The notes: generated by a model not told the origin, from the letters alone. A stretch of DNA of 32,233 bases from Candidatus Accumulibacter meliphilus (GCA_003332265.1 QPGA01000022.1:1-32233), one strand, 5' to 3'; shown: positions 1 to 7,389, counted from the first letter of the stretch. A program made the numbers and translations.

Positions 1-279
1 GTTGACGAGCAGCGGCTTGCCCAGATAACGGGACAACTCGACCGGCTGTCCGTCGCGGTCGAGGAGCACGAAGTCGCCCAGCGCTCTGCCGATGGCGGCT
101 TGCGAAAAGGCGAAAGCGGCTTTCTCGTCGAGCGCGGTCAGCGTCAGGTCGCCGCGCAGCAGTCCCTGCGGCCGAGCCGTGAGCTTGGGCTGTTCGACGG
201 CGGCTTCATCGGCGAAGAGAGGGGAGGCTGTCAGAAGGAGAAACGCCGCCAGGAGGGCGCGAAAACAGGGACCAATCAT
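1..279 (-). CDS. SCO1/SenC family copper chaperone, N-terminal part (cut by window edge)
   Basis: This is the N-terminal 93 residues of a protein that runs off the left edge. It opens with a secretion signal (MIGPCFRALLAAFLLL, ending near SPLFA) and continues into the entry of a SCO thioredoxin-like fold, with LGDFVLLDRDGQPVEL and then LGKPLLVN. In the family the next residues carry the copper-binding CxxxC, which lies outside the window. SCO proteins deliver copper to the CuA site of haem-copper oxidases. The gene sits 44 bases downstream of cyoE on the same strand, so the two are probably co-transcribed. The ATG at 277-279 gives the signal peptide directly. Family assignment rests on the sequence pattern before the CxxxC and on the neighbour, so it is good but not complete. 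Confidence 0.75.
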   Translation of the reverse strand, partial: MIGPCFRALLAAFLLLTASPLFADEAAVEQPKLTARPQGLLRGDLTLTALDEKAAFAFSQAAIGRALGDFVLLDRDGQPVELSRYLGKPLLVN

Positions 280-323
280 CGAAAGCTGCCAGTGGTGGAT
301 CAGAAGGTCAGGGCGTCCGAGGG

Positions 324-1220
324 TCAGGACGCAAATTGACTGTCCACGATGGCGGCCAGCAGCACCAGTGTCAACTGAATCAATGAAGCGTGAAAGCAGG
401 CCATTGCCGATTTGCGGTGGGTGTCGCGAGTCAGCAGCCAGGCTTTGTGGATGAACAGGAAGCCACCGCTGGCGGCGCCGACGAAGTAGATCGCACCGAG
501 TCCGAAAGCCAGCGGTATGAAGGAGGCGGCGACCAGCGCCAGGGTGCTGAAGAAAATCGTTTTCGCCGCCCGCTGGTCACCGACAACCACCGGCAGCATC
601 GGCACGCCGGCGGCAGCGTAGTCGTCACGGAAAGCGATGGCCAGACTCCAGAAGTGCGGTGGCGTCCACAGGAAGAGGACCAGCGCCAGCGCCAGGGGTA
701 CGGCGCCGAGTTGCGGGTCGGCCGCCGTCGCCCCGGCGAGGACTGCCCAGCTACCGGCCAGGCCGCCGAAAACGATGTTCAGCCAGGTGCGGCGCTTGAG
801 CCAGACGGTATAGACGATGGCGTAGAAGAACGCACCGAGGAAGACGAAGAGCGCTGACCAGGCATTGAGTGCGATCCAGGCGGCGCCGACCGAAAGTACC
901 ATCAAGGCAGCAATCAGCAGCAGCCAGATGGGACCATGACGCAGTTCGCCGGTGACGAAGGGGCGCTTGCTGGTGCGCGCCATGAGGTGGTCGCTGTCGT
1001 GTTCGTAATACTGGTTGAAGGCGCCGGCGCTGGCCGATGAGATGAGTACCGAGAGGGTCAGTACCAGCAGTTGCAAGGGGCTCAGACTGGGGCCGGCGCC
1101 GACTGCCAGGCCGGCCAGGGCGGTAAAAGTGATGACTACGCCGATACGCAACTTGAAAAGGCCCAGAATGGCACGGAAAGGAAAGCCGGAAGTGCTGTTC
1201 GGTGGGAGCGTGGAGTGCAT
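324..1220 (-). CDS. cyoE: Protohaem IX farnesyltransferase (haem O synthase)
   Basis: CyoE/CtaB is a UbiA-superfamily membrane prenyltransferase that adds farnesyl to haem b to make haem O, the precursor of haem A. The 298-residue product has the usual length and about eight or nine hydrophobic segments. The first Asp-rich site is visible as NQYYEHDSDHLMARTSKRP (about residues 69-87) and the second polar loop as DDYAAAGVPMLPVVVGD (about 198-214). It shares a strand with the partial SCO gene downstream and lies in a cluster with two haem A synthase paralogues and a CuA-type haem-copper enzyme. The cluster therefore contains the whole haem O to haem A route. A dispersed repeat and hairpins separate it from the haem-copper operon upstream, so it may have its own transcript. 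Confidence 0.93.
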   Translation of the reverse strand: MHSTLPPNSTSGFPFRAILGLFKLRIGVVITFTALAGLAVGAGPSLSPLQLLVLTLSVLISSASAGAFNQYYEHDSDHLMARTSKRPFVTGELRHGPIWLLLIAALMVLSVGAAWIALNAWSALFVFLGAFFYAIVYTVWLKRRTWLNIVFGGLAGSWAVLAGATAADPQLGAVPLALALVLFLWTPPHFWSLAIAFRDDYAAAGVPMLPVVVGDQRAAKTIFFSTLALVAASFIPLAFGLGAIYFVGAASGGFLFIHKAWLLTRDTHRKSAMACFHASLIQLTLVLLAAIVDSQFAS

Positions 1221-1290
1221 GAGTCTCGGTGGCGCAGCGAAGGGAAAGGAAGAGGCAGGGTGGCCGCGAAATCGCCCTGGGGGCGAGAGC

Positions 1291-1420
1291 TAATGTGAAA
1301 GTCGCGCAAGCGACTCACGAAACTCCCTTCTCCCCTTCTCCCCTCGCGGGAGAAGGGTCGGGGAAGAGGGAAAACGGTCATGACTTTCATGATCTGAGGT
1401 GTATCGATTGTCATGACCGT
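1291..1420 (+). repeat. Dispersed three-hairpin repeat, copy 1 (forward)
   Basis: This copy starts TAATGTGAAAGTCGC and ends GTCATGACCGT. It holds three inverted repeats: AGTCGC-GCAA-GCGACT, then a CCCTTCTCCC/GGGAGAAGGG stem, then the long-range pair ACGGTCATGAC/GTCATGACCGT. It is about 5 bp longer than the other copies because the pyrimidine-rich left arm of hairpin 2 is partly duplicated. It lies between cyoE and the subunit I gene of the haem-copper operon. Copies also occur at 8205-8329, 14283-14407 and 22192-22316. Confidence 0.93.
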
Positions 1421-1424
1421 CAGA

Positions 1425-1497
1425 CCTGCTTGAATCGAGCCTGGAGCTTATTGTCCAGGCCCGATTGAGGCAGGCCCCCACGCCACGGGCGTGGGGG
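1425..1497 (-). terminator. Two back-to-back hairpins after the haem-copper operon
   Basis: The sequence between the repeat and the subunit I stop forms two stems. The first, 1475-1497, is a perfect 10-bp stem (CCCCCACGCC/GGCGTGGGGG) with a 3-base loop, ten bases past the stop codon. The second, 1425-1474, is an imperfect longer hairpin that includes CCTGC/GCAGG and GCCTGG/CCAGGC. Neither is followed by a clear T run, so an intrinsic terminator is only suggested. They may instead protect mRNA 3' ends. Confidence 0.5.
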
Positions 1498-1506
1498 AGC
1501 GCTCGA

Positions 1507-3201
1507 TTAGCTGAGCAGCCAGACTTCGGAAAGGTATTTCCAGTTGACGAAGTAGTAGAGCACGAAGGACACGAAGAGCAGCAGGGCCAGGATCACCGTG
1601 CCGGGAACCGGCACGTGGTCGCTGCCGTGCGCCACGGCCGAGGCCGCTTGCGTGTTCGCCGGGATCGGGGTCGGCTTGTCGGAGACCTTGCCGCCGTCGA
1701 GTTTCTTGCCGAACAGCAGCGAGCCGACGATGAGCAGGATCCACAGGCCACCACCGATGACGGCGATGACCCCGAAGATACCGGTCAGGCCCATCATCAG
1801 GTAGGCGGCACCCGGCCATTCATACTGGAACGGTGCGCCCGAGAAGGCCATGTCCCAGTGCCGGCGGGAAACGCCCAGCGTACCGGCGCCCATCATCACC
1901 AGGCCGAGAATACCCATGCTGATGCCGTACAGGTAGGGCTGGATCTGGCATAGCTTCGGCAGGATCAACTCGCGCCGGAAGAGCACCGGAACGAGCAGGA
2001 AGGTGATCGACATGAAGGCCAGGGTGGTGCCGCTGACGACCGTGGTATGGAAGTGGCCCGGAACGTAGAAGGTGTTGTGCATCAGCATGTTGATCTGCTC
2101 GGTACCGAGGACGACACCGGAGATGCCGCCAAGGAAGCCGAAGCTGACCAGCGAGATGAACATGCCCGAGAACACCGGGTTGCCCCAGGGTGCCTTGCGC
2201 AGCCATTCGAAGATGCCGTTGGTGAAACCTCTGCGCCGTTGCGCGGCTTCGATTGCGCCAGGGACCGTGAAACCGTGGATCATCGAGGCCATCACCGCGA
2301 AGTACATGAAGTACGAGGTGTTGAGCACTTTCCACTCGGCGCTCATGCCCGGGTCGGACAGCAGGTGGTGCGCGCTGGCCAGTTGCAGGAAGAGGATGTA
2401 GAGCAGGAAGGCAAAACGCGAGACTTTCTCGGACAGCGGCTTGGCGTTGAAGAGTACGGCGGCAGTCAGATACCAGACCGAGACATGCGCGGCAACGTTG
2501 ATCTGCTGCGACGAGTGTCCGAGGCCCCACCACACCATGCGATACAACTGGGCGTCGATTTCCTTGATCCAGCCCATCGACCAGAAGAAGGTCGGGATCA
2601 GGATGCCGGCACCGGAAAGAATGGTGAAAGTGGCGATGATCGCCGCGGTCAGTGCGCCGAAAGTCACCAGCGGCAGCGAGCCCTGATAGGTCTTGTCCTT
2701 CTTGGCGACGACCAGCGTCCCGAAAAAGACGCAGGTACCGAGCAGAGCGCCGACGGCGACCAGGATGATGCCCAGGTAGAAGTGCGGCTGCGCCTGCATC
2801 GGCACGTAGGAGGTGAACATGACGCTCGATTCACCCTGGAAAACAGCAACGTTGGTGATGATGCCGCCGACGACCATCAGCCAGAAGCCGAGCCAGGCGA
2901 TTTTCGGTGTCGCAATTCGGCACCTCAGCAGAACCGATGAGGCGAAGTAGAGAACGGCCATTTCGAAGAACAGGATCCACAGGATCAGCATGTCGATGCC
3001 GTGGGCGGTGAGAATCAGGTAGAACTGGTCGGCCGGCAGCAGCTTGATCGCCGGCCAGCGGGTAAGGATCACCAGCAGCGCGGTGACGCCGCCTACCAGC
3101 AGCCAAAGGACGCCGGCGACGGCGTTCCAGCGCATCAGTTTCTCGGCCTGGTCCTCAAACTGCATTCCCGAGATCGGACAGGTGCGGTACGTTGTTGCCA
3201 T
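1507..3201 (-). CDS. Haem-copper enzyme subunit I, B-family-like, lacking the active-site Tyr (candidate nitric oxide reductase)
   Basis: This 564-residue polytopic protein belongs to the haem-copper superfamily. Visible ligands are His67 (low-spin haem), His229 (CuB), His278-His279 (CuB), His383 (high-spin haem) and His385 (low-spin haem, in VPGHFHTTVVSG). The ADP-like loop after the HH pair (HHLLSDPGMSAEWK) and the helix X motif resemble ba3-type B-family enzymes. In oxygen reductases the helix VI motif is HPxVY, with Tyr four residues after His; here it is HSSQQ, so Gln233 replaces Tyr. The C-family Tyr position, six before the HH pair, is Leu272. Loss of this Tyr is typical of NO reductases in the superfamily. 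A Glu80 (LFFEM) lies in helix II. The start has a strong GGGGGAG ribosome site, and the gene follows subunit II by 14 bases. Family membership is certain; NO reductase activity is inference. A divergent oxidase is the alternative. Confidence 0.85.
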   Translation of the reverse strand: MATTYRTCPISGMQFEDQAEKLMRWNAVAGVLWLLVGGVTALLVILTRWPAIKLLPADQFYLILTAHGIDMLILWILFFEMAVLYFASSVLLRCRIATPKIAWLGFWLMVVGGIITNVAVFQGESSVMFTSYVPMQAQPHFYLGIILVAVGALLGTCVFFGTLVVAKKDKTYQGSLPLVTFGALTAAIIATFTILSGAGILIPTFFWSMGWIKEIDAQLYRMVWWGLGHSSQQINVAAHVSVWYLTAAVLFNAKPLSEKVSRFAFLLYILFLQLASAHHLLSDPGMSAEWKVLNTSYFMYFAVMASMIHGFTVPGAIEAAQRRRGFTNGIFEWLRKAPWGNPVFSGMFISLVSFGFLGGISGVVLGTEQINMLMHNTFYVPGHFHTTVVSGTTLAFMSITFLLVPVLFRRELILPKLCQIQPYLYGISMGILGLVMMGAGTLGVSRRHWDMAFSGAPFQYEWPGAAYLMMGLTGIFGVIAVIGGGLWILLIVGSLLFGKKLDGGKVSDKPTPIPANTQAASAVAHGSDHVPVPGTVILALLLFVSFVLYYFVNWKYLSEVWLLS

Positions 3202-3215
3202 CTATTTACTCCCCC

Positions 3216-3755
3216 TTATTTCACGTAAATACGGCCGAGCATCCAGGAATGACCGATGCCGCAGTATTCGTTGCAGACGATGGCATAAGTGCCTTTTTTG
3301 GTCGGCGTCATCTTCACCACGTGCTCATAACCGGGGATCACCTGGATGTTGATGTTGACCGGTTGCAGCGAGAAGCCGTGGTTGTAGTCCATCGACGAGA
3401 GATGGATCTTGTAGGTCTGCCCTTCCTCGAGTTCGAGGATCGGGTACCAGGCCCAGAGGCGGGCGATCAGGTAGCCGTCGCCGCCCGGCGGGACTCTCAC
3501 CACCGGGATGTGCTGGTCGGTCTCGGTGCGGATGGTGTTTTCGTCGATGAATTTCTCGGCCTTGGCGGCGAACAGTTCGGGGGTGATCTTGTAAGCCTCG
3601 TTGGACAGGTTCTGCTTACCGTATATGTGCCAGTAGATCATCATCCCGAACATGATCATCCCCCATACGAAGGCGATCCCTATCCACGCCCATTCGACCT
3701 TGTCGATGGGTTGCTTCCACCATAGCCGATCTGACGGCGGCAGAATTGCACTCAT
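3216..3755 (-). CDS. Haem-copper enzyme subunit II with complete CuA site
   Basis: This 179-residue subunit II has one N-terminal membrane helix (about residues 21-43) and a periplasmic cupredoxin domain. All CuA ligands are present: His126 in MDYNHGFS, then Cys161, Glu163, Cys165, His169 and Met172 in CNEYCGIGHSWM. It should accept electrons from a soluble c-type cytochrome and pass them to subunit I. The short, single-helix form and the NINIQVIPG segment resemble the ba3-type subunit II rather than the two-helix aa3 form. It is the middle gene of a three-gene operon and has an AGGGAGAG ribosome site. CuA assembly probably depends on the SCO and PCu(A)C proteins encoded nearby. An intact CuA beside a Tyr-less subunit I is the notable combination here. 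Confidence 0.9.
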   Translation of the reverse strand: MSAILPPSDRLWWKQPIDKVEWAWIGIAFVWGMIMFGMMIYWHIYGKQNLSNEAYKITPELFAAKAEKFIDENTIRTETDQHIPVVRVPPGGDGYLIARLWAWYPILELEEGQTYKIHLSSMDYNHGFSLQPVNINIQVIPGYEHVVKMTPTKKGTYAIVCNEYCGIGHSWMLGRIYVK

Positions 3756-3785
3756 ATTTCTCTCTCCCTGAGGTGACTGGCTGTT

Positions 3786-3935
3786 TTATTTGGCGACCGG
3801 GGTGTTCATGATGTCGATGATGCCCCACAGGATGTAGATCAGCCCTGGTGACGCCACACCGAGAAACAGGAGCAGGAAGTGGTTGTCCAGCAGCTTCTGC
3901 ATGAACGGGATGTCGTCGTCTTTGTCGTCGACCAT
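3786..3935 (-). CDS. 49-residue single-helix membrane protein, probable small subunit of the haem-copper enzyme
   Basis: The ORF begins with ATG at 3933-3935 behind AAGGAGG, a near-perfect ribosome site, and ends TAA at 3786-3788. The product starts with an acidic stretch (MVDDKDDDIPFMQK), continues with a hydrophobic helix of about 20 residues (roughly 19-40, FLLLFLGVASPGLIYILWGI) and ends NTPVAK. It is the first gene of the operon, 30 bases ahead of subunit II, directly under the FNR-type promoter. Small one-helix subunits (IIa-like) are known in ba3-type oxidases, so a structural subunit role is reasonable. I do not recognise a named family. The strong ribosome site and operon position make it a real gene. 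Confidence 0.78.
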   Translation of the reverse strand: MVDDKDDDIPFMQKLLDNHFLLLFLGVASPGLIYILWGIIDIMNTPVAK

Positions 3936-4028
3936 GGTTTAATCCTCCTTCGCTGATTGGCGCTCGTGGCGCTTGGTAAGTTGCCGATAACGTAAAATCC
4001 CTTGGCCTTTCCGGGCACAATTGGCCGA

Positions 4029-4071
4029 AGAATACCTGCTCTTGCCCTGCTTTTGATTTGATGCACGTCAA
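4029..4071 (-). promoter_or_regulatory. FNR/Dnr-type box with class II -10 for the haem-copper operon
   Basis: Positions 4058-4071 read TTGATGCACGTCAA, one mismatch from the FNR/Dnr consensus TTGAT-N4-ATCAA. On the minus strand the next -10-like hexamer is TATTCT at 4029-4034. The box centre and the -10 centre are about 33 bases apart, as expected when the activator sits at -41.5. This predicts transcription from about 4023 and an 88-base leader to the 49-residue ORF. The spacing supports an anaerobic or NO-responsive CRP/FNR-family activator. Confidence 0.65.
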
Positions 4072-4184
4072 GAACGGGGAAAGACGGCGATGACCGGCAA
4101 GGCCAGCAATCATCAGCCTTGCAGGCATGGTCATGCGACCGCTGGTCGCAGTCCCTGGAGCGCTCAAGGCCAGCGTCGAAGGCC

Positions 4185-4190
4185 TATAAT
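4185..4190 (+). promoter_or_regulatory. -10 element ahead of the COX15-type haem A synthase
   Basis: A consensus TATAAT lies 53 bases upstream of the chosen ATG. The -35 region (GCTCAA at the 17-base spacing) is weak. The divergent FNR-type box at 4058-4071 is about 120 bases further upstream and is not at class II distance from this -10. Confidence 0.45.
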
Positions 4191-4242
4191 TCGCGCTTTG
4201 CTTTCCTCGCTTCGCTTTCCTCTTTCCTCCCGGGTTCATCGT

Positions 4243-5319
4243 ATGAATAAAGTCGCTCGCCGGCAAGTTGCGCTGTGGTTGTTCATCTGCAGCGCCATGG
4301 TCTTTGCAATTCTGGTCGTCGGCGGCGTCACCCGCCTGACACATTCCGGGCTGTCGATCGTCGAGTGGAAGCCGATCGTCGGCATCGTTCCACCGCTCAA
4401 CCAGGCCGAGTGGGACGAGACTTTCGAGAAATACAAGAAGACGCCGGAGTACCACAAGGTCAACCACCAGATGGGGCTCGAGGAGTTCAAGGGAATCTTC
4501 TTCTGGGAGTACTGGCACCGTGTTCTCGGGCGCCTGATCGGTGTCGTCTTCCTGCTGCCCTTCCTCTATTTCTGCTGGCGACGCAAGATCGACCCGCCGC
4601 TGCTGCCCAAGCTGCTCGGCATCTTCGTGCTCGGCGGGCTGCAGGGCGCGATGGGCTGGTACATGGTCAAGAGCGGCCTGATCGATGATCCGCGCGTCAG
4701 CCAGTATCGCCTGACGGCGCACCTGTCGCTGGCCTTCCTGATTTTCGTGGCCATGATGTGGCTGGCGCTCGGCCTGCTCAGCGAGCGCCGCCGCCTTGGT
4801 AGCGCCACCGGCGCGACCGGCGCGACCAGTGAGTTGACGCTGAAAGGCTTGCAGCGCTTCGCTTTCTGGCTGGCGATCCTGGTCGGCTATATGGTCGTCA
4901 GTGGCGGCCTGGTGGCTGGCATTCGGGCCGGCAAGGCCTACAACAGTTTTCCGCTGATGAACGGGCATATCTTGCCGCCGGAAAGCTTCAGCATCGATCC
5001 CTGGTATCTGAATTTCTTCAATAATATGGCCCTGGTGCAGTTCGACCACCGCCTGGGGGCATGGCTGTTGGCTTTTCTGGTGCCCTGGTTGTGGTGGAAG
5101 ATCAGGGCAGCCGCGCTTTCGCGCAGCGCCCGCCTGGCCGCGACTCTGGTCCTGGTAGCCGTATTCCTGCAGATCGTGCTCGGGATCTCGACCTTGCTGC
5201 TGGCCGTTCCGGTTGGCCTCGGTGCAGCACATCAGGGGGGGGCGATGATCGTTCTCGGCCTGCTGCTGTGGTTGAATCACCAACTGCGGGTACAGCCGGT
5301 GGCGGGCAGCGCCGCTTGA
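4243..5319 (+). CDS. ctaA: Haem A synthase, COX15/CtaA family (type with all four haem-ligand His)
   Basis: CtaA/COX15 is a membrane monooxygenase that oxidises the C8 methyl of haem O to a formyl group to give haem A. The 358-residue product has eight predicted helices in two related halves. The four conserved His are visible in the contexts WHRVLGR, TAHLSLAF, FDHRLGAW and AAHQGGAM. The N-terminal signature VVGGVTRLTHSGLSIVEW is typical of the proteobacterial/mitochondrial type without loop cysteine pairs. An upstream in-frame ATG exists at 4090, but the extra 51 residues look non-coding and the ATG at 4243 starts exactly at the family N-terminus. It is divergent from the haem-copper operon and overlaps a second CtaA-like gene by four bases, so both are probably translated together. 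Confidence 0.9.
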   Translation: MNKVARRQVALWLFICSAMVFAILVVGGVTRLTHSGLSIVEWKPIVGIVPPLNQAEWDETFEKYKKTPEYHKVNHQMGLEEFKGIFFWEYWHRVLGRLIGVVFLLPFLYFCWRRKIDPPLLPKLLGIFVLGGLQGAMGWYMVKSGLIDDPRVSQYRLTAHLSLAFLIFVAMMWLALGLLSERRRLGSATGATGATSELTLKGLQRFAFWLAILVGYMVVSGGLVAGIRAGKAYNSFPLMNGHILPPESFSIDPWYLNFFNNMALVQFDHRLGAWLLAFLVPWLWWKIRAAALSRSARLAATLVLVAVFLQIVLGISTLLLAVPVGLGAAHQGGAMIVLGLLLWLNHQLRVQPVAGSAA

Positions 5320-6281
5320 TTGCCAGCCAGGCTTTGCGACTGCAGAAAATCCGGACGATTGCCTGTTGGCTGACGGCGCTGTCGCTGCTGGTGGTGCTGC
5401 TCAGCGCCTGGCTGCGCCTTGCAGCGGCCGGTCTCGGCTGTGCCGATTGGCCCGCCTGCTACGCGCAACTGCTGAGCGGCGAGCCGCTGCTGCAGACCTG
5501 CGGCCTACTGCGCCTGCTGCATCGCGCGACGGCCTCGCTGGCGCTACTGCTGGCCTGCTATCTCGCGTGGCTGTGCTGGCGGCGTCCGTCGCTGCCGTCG
5601 CCGGCACGTCCGGCAAGCATGCTGGTGGCCTTGGTGCTGGCGCTGGCGGTGCTCGGTTTCTGGAGTTCGGATCCGCGGCTGGCGGGCGTTGCTTTCCTGA
5701 ACATCCTCGGCGGCCTCGGCCTGGTGAGCTTCTCGTGGCGAGTGGTTCTGGCCAGCACGCCGGATGCGCTGCTGACCGGAACAGGAGCTTCGGCCCCGCC
5801 GAGGCTGGTGCTGTGTCTCGGTGGCGCTGCGCTGTCGGTGACTGTCATCCTCGGGGCACTGATCGGCGCCCGTTACGCCGCCGTGGCCTGTACGTCGTTT
5901 CCGGATTGTGCTGGAAGCTGGTGGCCGACGGCAGCCGGCTGGGCGGCCCTGCAGGCCTTTGCGAGCTTGGCGGAAGCGCCGCCTGCGGGCGAAGCCGGGG
6001 GGCTCAGCCTGCATCTGTTGCACCGCTGGAGCGCTTTGCTCACCCTGCTCGTGCTGGGCGCTGCTGCCTGGCAGGCATTTGCTAATGGCGTGACGCGCAG
6101 GGCAGCCGTGGCGCTGCTGGTGCTACTGATCGCGCAGCTGGCGATCGGGGCGCTGACCGTGATCAGTGGCTTCAGTCTGTGGCTGGCGATCGCGCATGGC
6201 GTCGGCGCGGCCGCCCTGCTGGCCGCCCTGGCGACCTTTCGGCGCCGCTGCTCTGGCCCCGCTGACCCGGGGGCGGCATGA
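5316..6281 (+). CDS. Second CtaA/COX15-like protein with loop cysteine pairs and one haem-ligand His replaced
   Basis: This 321-residue membrane protein is also CtaA/COX15-like, of the cysteine-containing type. The first half has GLGCADWPAC and the second ACTSFPDC, the paired loop cysteines seen in Bacillus-type CtaA. Conserved His appear in LLHRATAS, LLHRWSAL and AIAHGVGA. At the remaining expected site (the family's AHL helix) the sequence is FLNILGG, so Asn stands where His is expected. It may not bind both haems in the normal way and could be an accessory factor for haem A synthesis or delivery. The likely start is TTG at 5316, overlapping the previous stop as TTGA; a second TTG follows at 5334. 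The longer frame from 5061 lies inside ctaA and was not used. Enzymatic activity is uncertain. Confidence 0.8.
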   Translation: MIASQALRLQKIRTIACWLTALSLLVVLLSAWLRLAAAGLGCADWPACYAQLLSGEPLLQTCGLLRLLHRATASLALLLACYLAWLCWRRPSLPSPARPASMLVALVLALAVLGFWSSDPRLAGVAFLNILGGLGLVSFSWRVVLASTPDALLTGTGASAPPRLVLCLGGAALSVTVILGALIGARYAAVACTSFPDCAGSWWPTAAGWAALQAFASLAEAPPAGEAGGLSLHLLHRWSALLTLLVLGAAAWQAFANGVTRRAAVALLVLLIAQLAIGALTVISGFSLWLAIAHGVGAAALLAALATFRRRCSGPADPGAA

Positions 6282-6349
6282 GCTAGCGAGAAGGGCAGCG
6301 CCGTTTTCCCATGCCCAGCGCTGTTGCTGCGCCTGACCCTGGCGAAGGC

Positions 6350-6826
6350 TCAGTGCGTTTTGTGCTCGCTCGCCGCTGTGCCGCTGGCGGTCAGGTCGCG
6401 CACTTCGGCCTGAACTTCGATCACTTGCACGCTCTTGTCCGGGCCCTCGACCTGCAGCGTCAACGGGATCGAATCCCCTTTCGTCAGCGGCTGCTTGAGC
6501 TTCATGAGCATCACATGGTAGCCGCCAGGGGCCAGCTGTACCGGCTTGCCGGCCGGCAGTTCGAGGCGGCTTACGGCGCGCATCTTCATGATCCCGCCGT
6601 CCATCTTCATTTCGTGAATTTCGCTGACCGCTGCGACCGGGCTGGCGGCGCCGACGAGCGTCGCGCCCGACTTGCTGGTGATTTCCAGGAAAGCGCCGGT
6701 GGCCTGCTGGCCGGTCACCGTTCCGCGTATCCAGGCATCCTTGACTTCGACATCGGCGGCCAGCGCTGCTGTTGCCGACAGGCTGAACAGGAAGGCCATC
6801 GCCAGTTGGGTTCGTGTCGCTTTCAA
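6350..6826 (-). CDS. PCu(A)C periplasmic copper chaperone
   Basis: PCu(A)C proteins bind Cu(I) in the periplasm and help to metallate CuA sites of haem-copper oxidases with SCO proteins. The copper motif H-X10-M-X21-H-X-M fits exactly, from HEMKMDGG to GGYHVML. A signal peptide ends near ATAALA, followed by ADVEVKDAWIR, the usual start of the mature domain. Three ATG codons (6839-6847) open the frame, but AAGGAG at 6833-6838 lies six bases before TTG at 6824-6826. Starting there gives MKATRTQLAMAFLFS, a cleaner signal peptide of normal length, so I prefer it; the ATG at 6847 is the alternative. A His-containing tail (SEHKTH) follows the domain. The gene lies downstream of the SCO and DUF1318-like genes on the same strand and fits the CuA assembly theme. 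Confidence 0.88.
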   Translation of the reverse strand: MKATRTQLAMAFLFSLSATAALAADVEVKDAWIRGTVTGQQATGAFLEITSKSGATLVGAASPVAAVSEIHEMKMDGGIMKMRAVSRLELPAGKPVQLAPGGYHVMLMKLKQPLTKGDSIPLTLQVEGPDKSVQVIEVQAEVRDLTASGTAASEHKTH

Positions 6827-6942
6827 ACCGTACTCCTTCATCATCATGCAAAGGCCTTGATTATAAGTGGCGGTCCGTGGGGTCTGCGTGCGACAAGATG
6901 CCGCACACTCCGCACCAGGGAGCGGGTCCGGCCGGCAAGGAA

Positions 6943-7371
6943 TCAGGGCTTCTGGCTCCAGTTGCCCTGTTCATCTTCGACCCACCAGCCCGAGTGGAAC
7001 TGCTCCTTCCAGCGCTTGACCTGCGCCGCGCGAGCGAGCGGCTCGAGTTGCTGGCCGCCGTTGCCTTCAGCGATCGCGTAGATCAGCGAATTGCGATCCG
7101 GGTTCTCCTGGTCGATCAGTTTCTCGGCGATCTGCCGTTGTGAGAGGTTGAGCCGACTCCCGTCACGCAGCTTGATCATGCCGTCGTTAGCCAAGCCGAT
7201 GATCCCGGGATCGTAAAAATAGACCAGCCGCGAGCTTCGTTGCGCCAGGGTGTGCTTGACGAGGATCACCGGTGGCGTGCCGATATCGAGATTGATCTCC
7301 GCGCCGGGCGGTGCCGCCGCCAGCGGCAGTGATAGAAAAGTGAGGAGCAGTAGCGAGAGAAGGCGTTTCAT
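6943..7371 (-). CDS. Secreted DUF1318/YdbL-like protein
   Basis: The 142-residue product has a clear signal peptide (MKRLLSLLLLTFLSLPLAAA). The C-terminal half resembles the YdbL/DUF1318 family: an AEKLIDQENPDRNSLIYAIA segment typical of its helical part, then GWWVEDEQGNWSQKP at the end. The N-terminal part of the mature protein (INLDIGTPPVILVKHTLAQR) is not in short YdbL proteins and may be an added element. The molecular role of the family is not established. It starts 18 bases after the SCO stop with an AGGA ribosome site, so it is almost certainly co-transcribed with SCO and possibly with PCu(A)C. That placement suggests a periplasmic role near metal or cytochrome assembly, which is inference only. 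Confidence 0.6.
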   Translation of the reverse strand: MKRLLSLLLLTFLSLPLAAAPPGAEINLDIGTPPVILVKHTLAQRSSRLVYFYDPGIIGLANDGMIKLRDGSRLNLSQRQIAEKLIDQENPDRNSLIYAIAEGNGGQQLEPLARAAQVKRWKEQFHSGWWVEDEQGNWSQKP

Positions 7372-7389
7372 GTCATTTTTCCTGAAGGA

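Noticed and set aside
1291-1420. Insertion sequence
   Set aside because: The element is too short to encode a transposase and has no long terminal inverted repeats at its outer ends.
1507-3755. Ordinary aa3 or ba3 cytochrome c oxidase
   Set aside because: The overall fold and CuA would fit, but the essential Tyr is replaced by Gln and no substitute Tyr is at the C-family position, so I do not call it an oxidase without proof.
4090-4242. Longer N-terminus for the COX15-type haem A synthase
   Set aside because: The added 51 residues have no family similarity and would cover the TATAAT at 4185-4190; the ATG at 4243 matches the family start.
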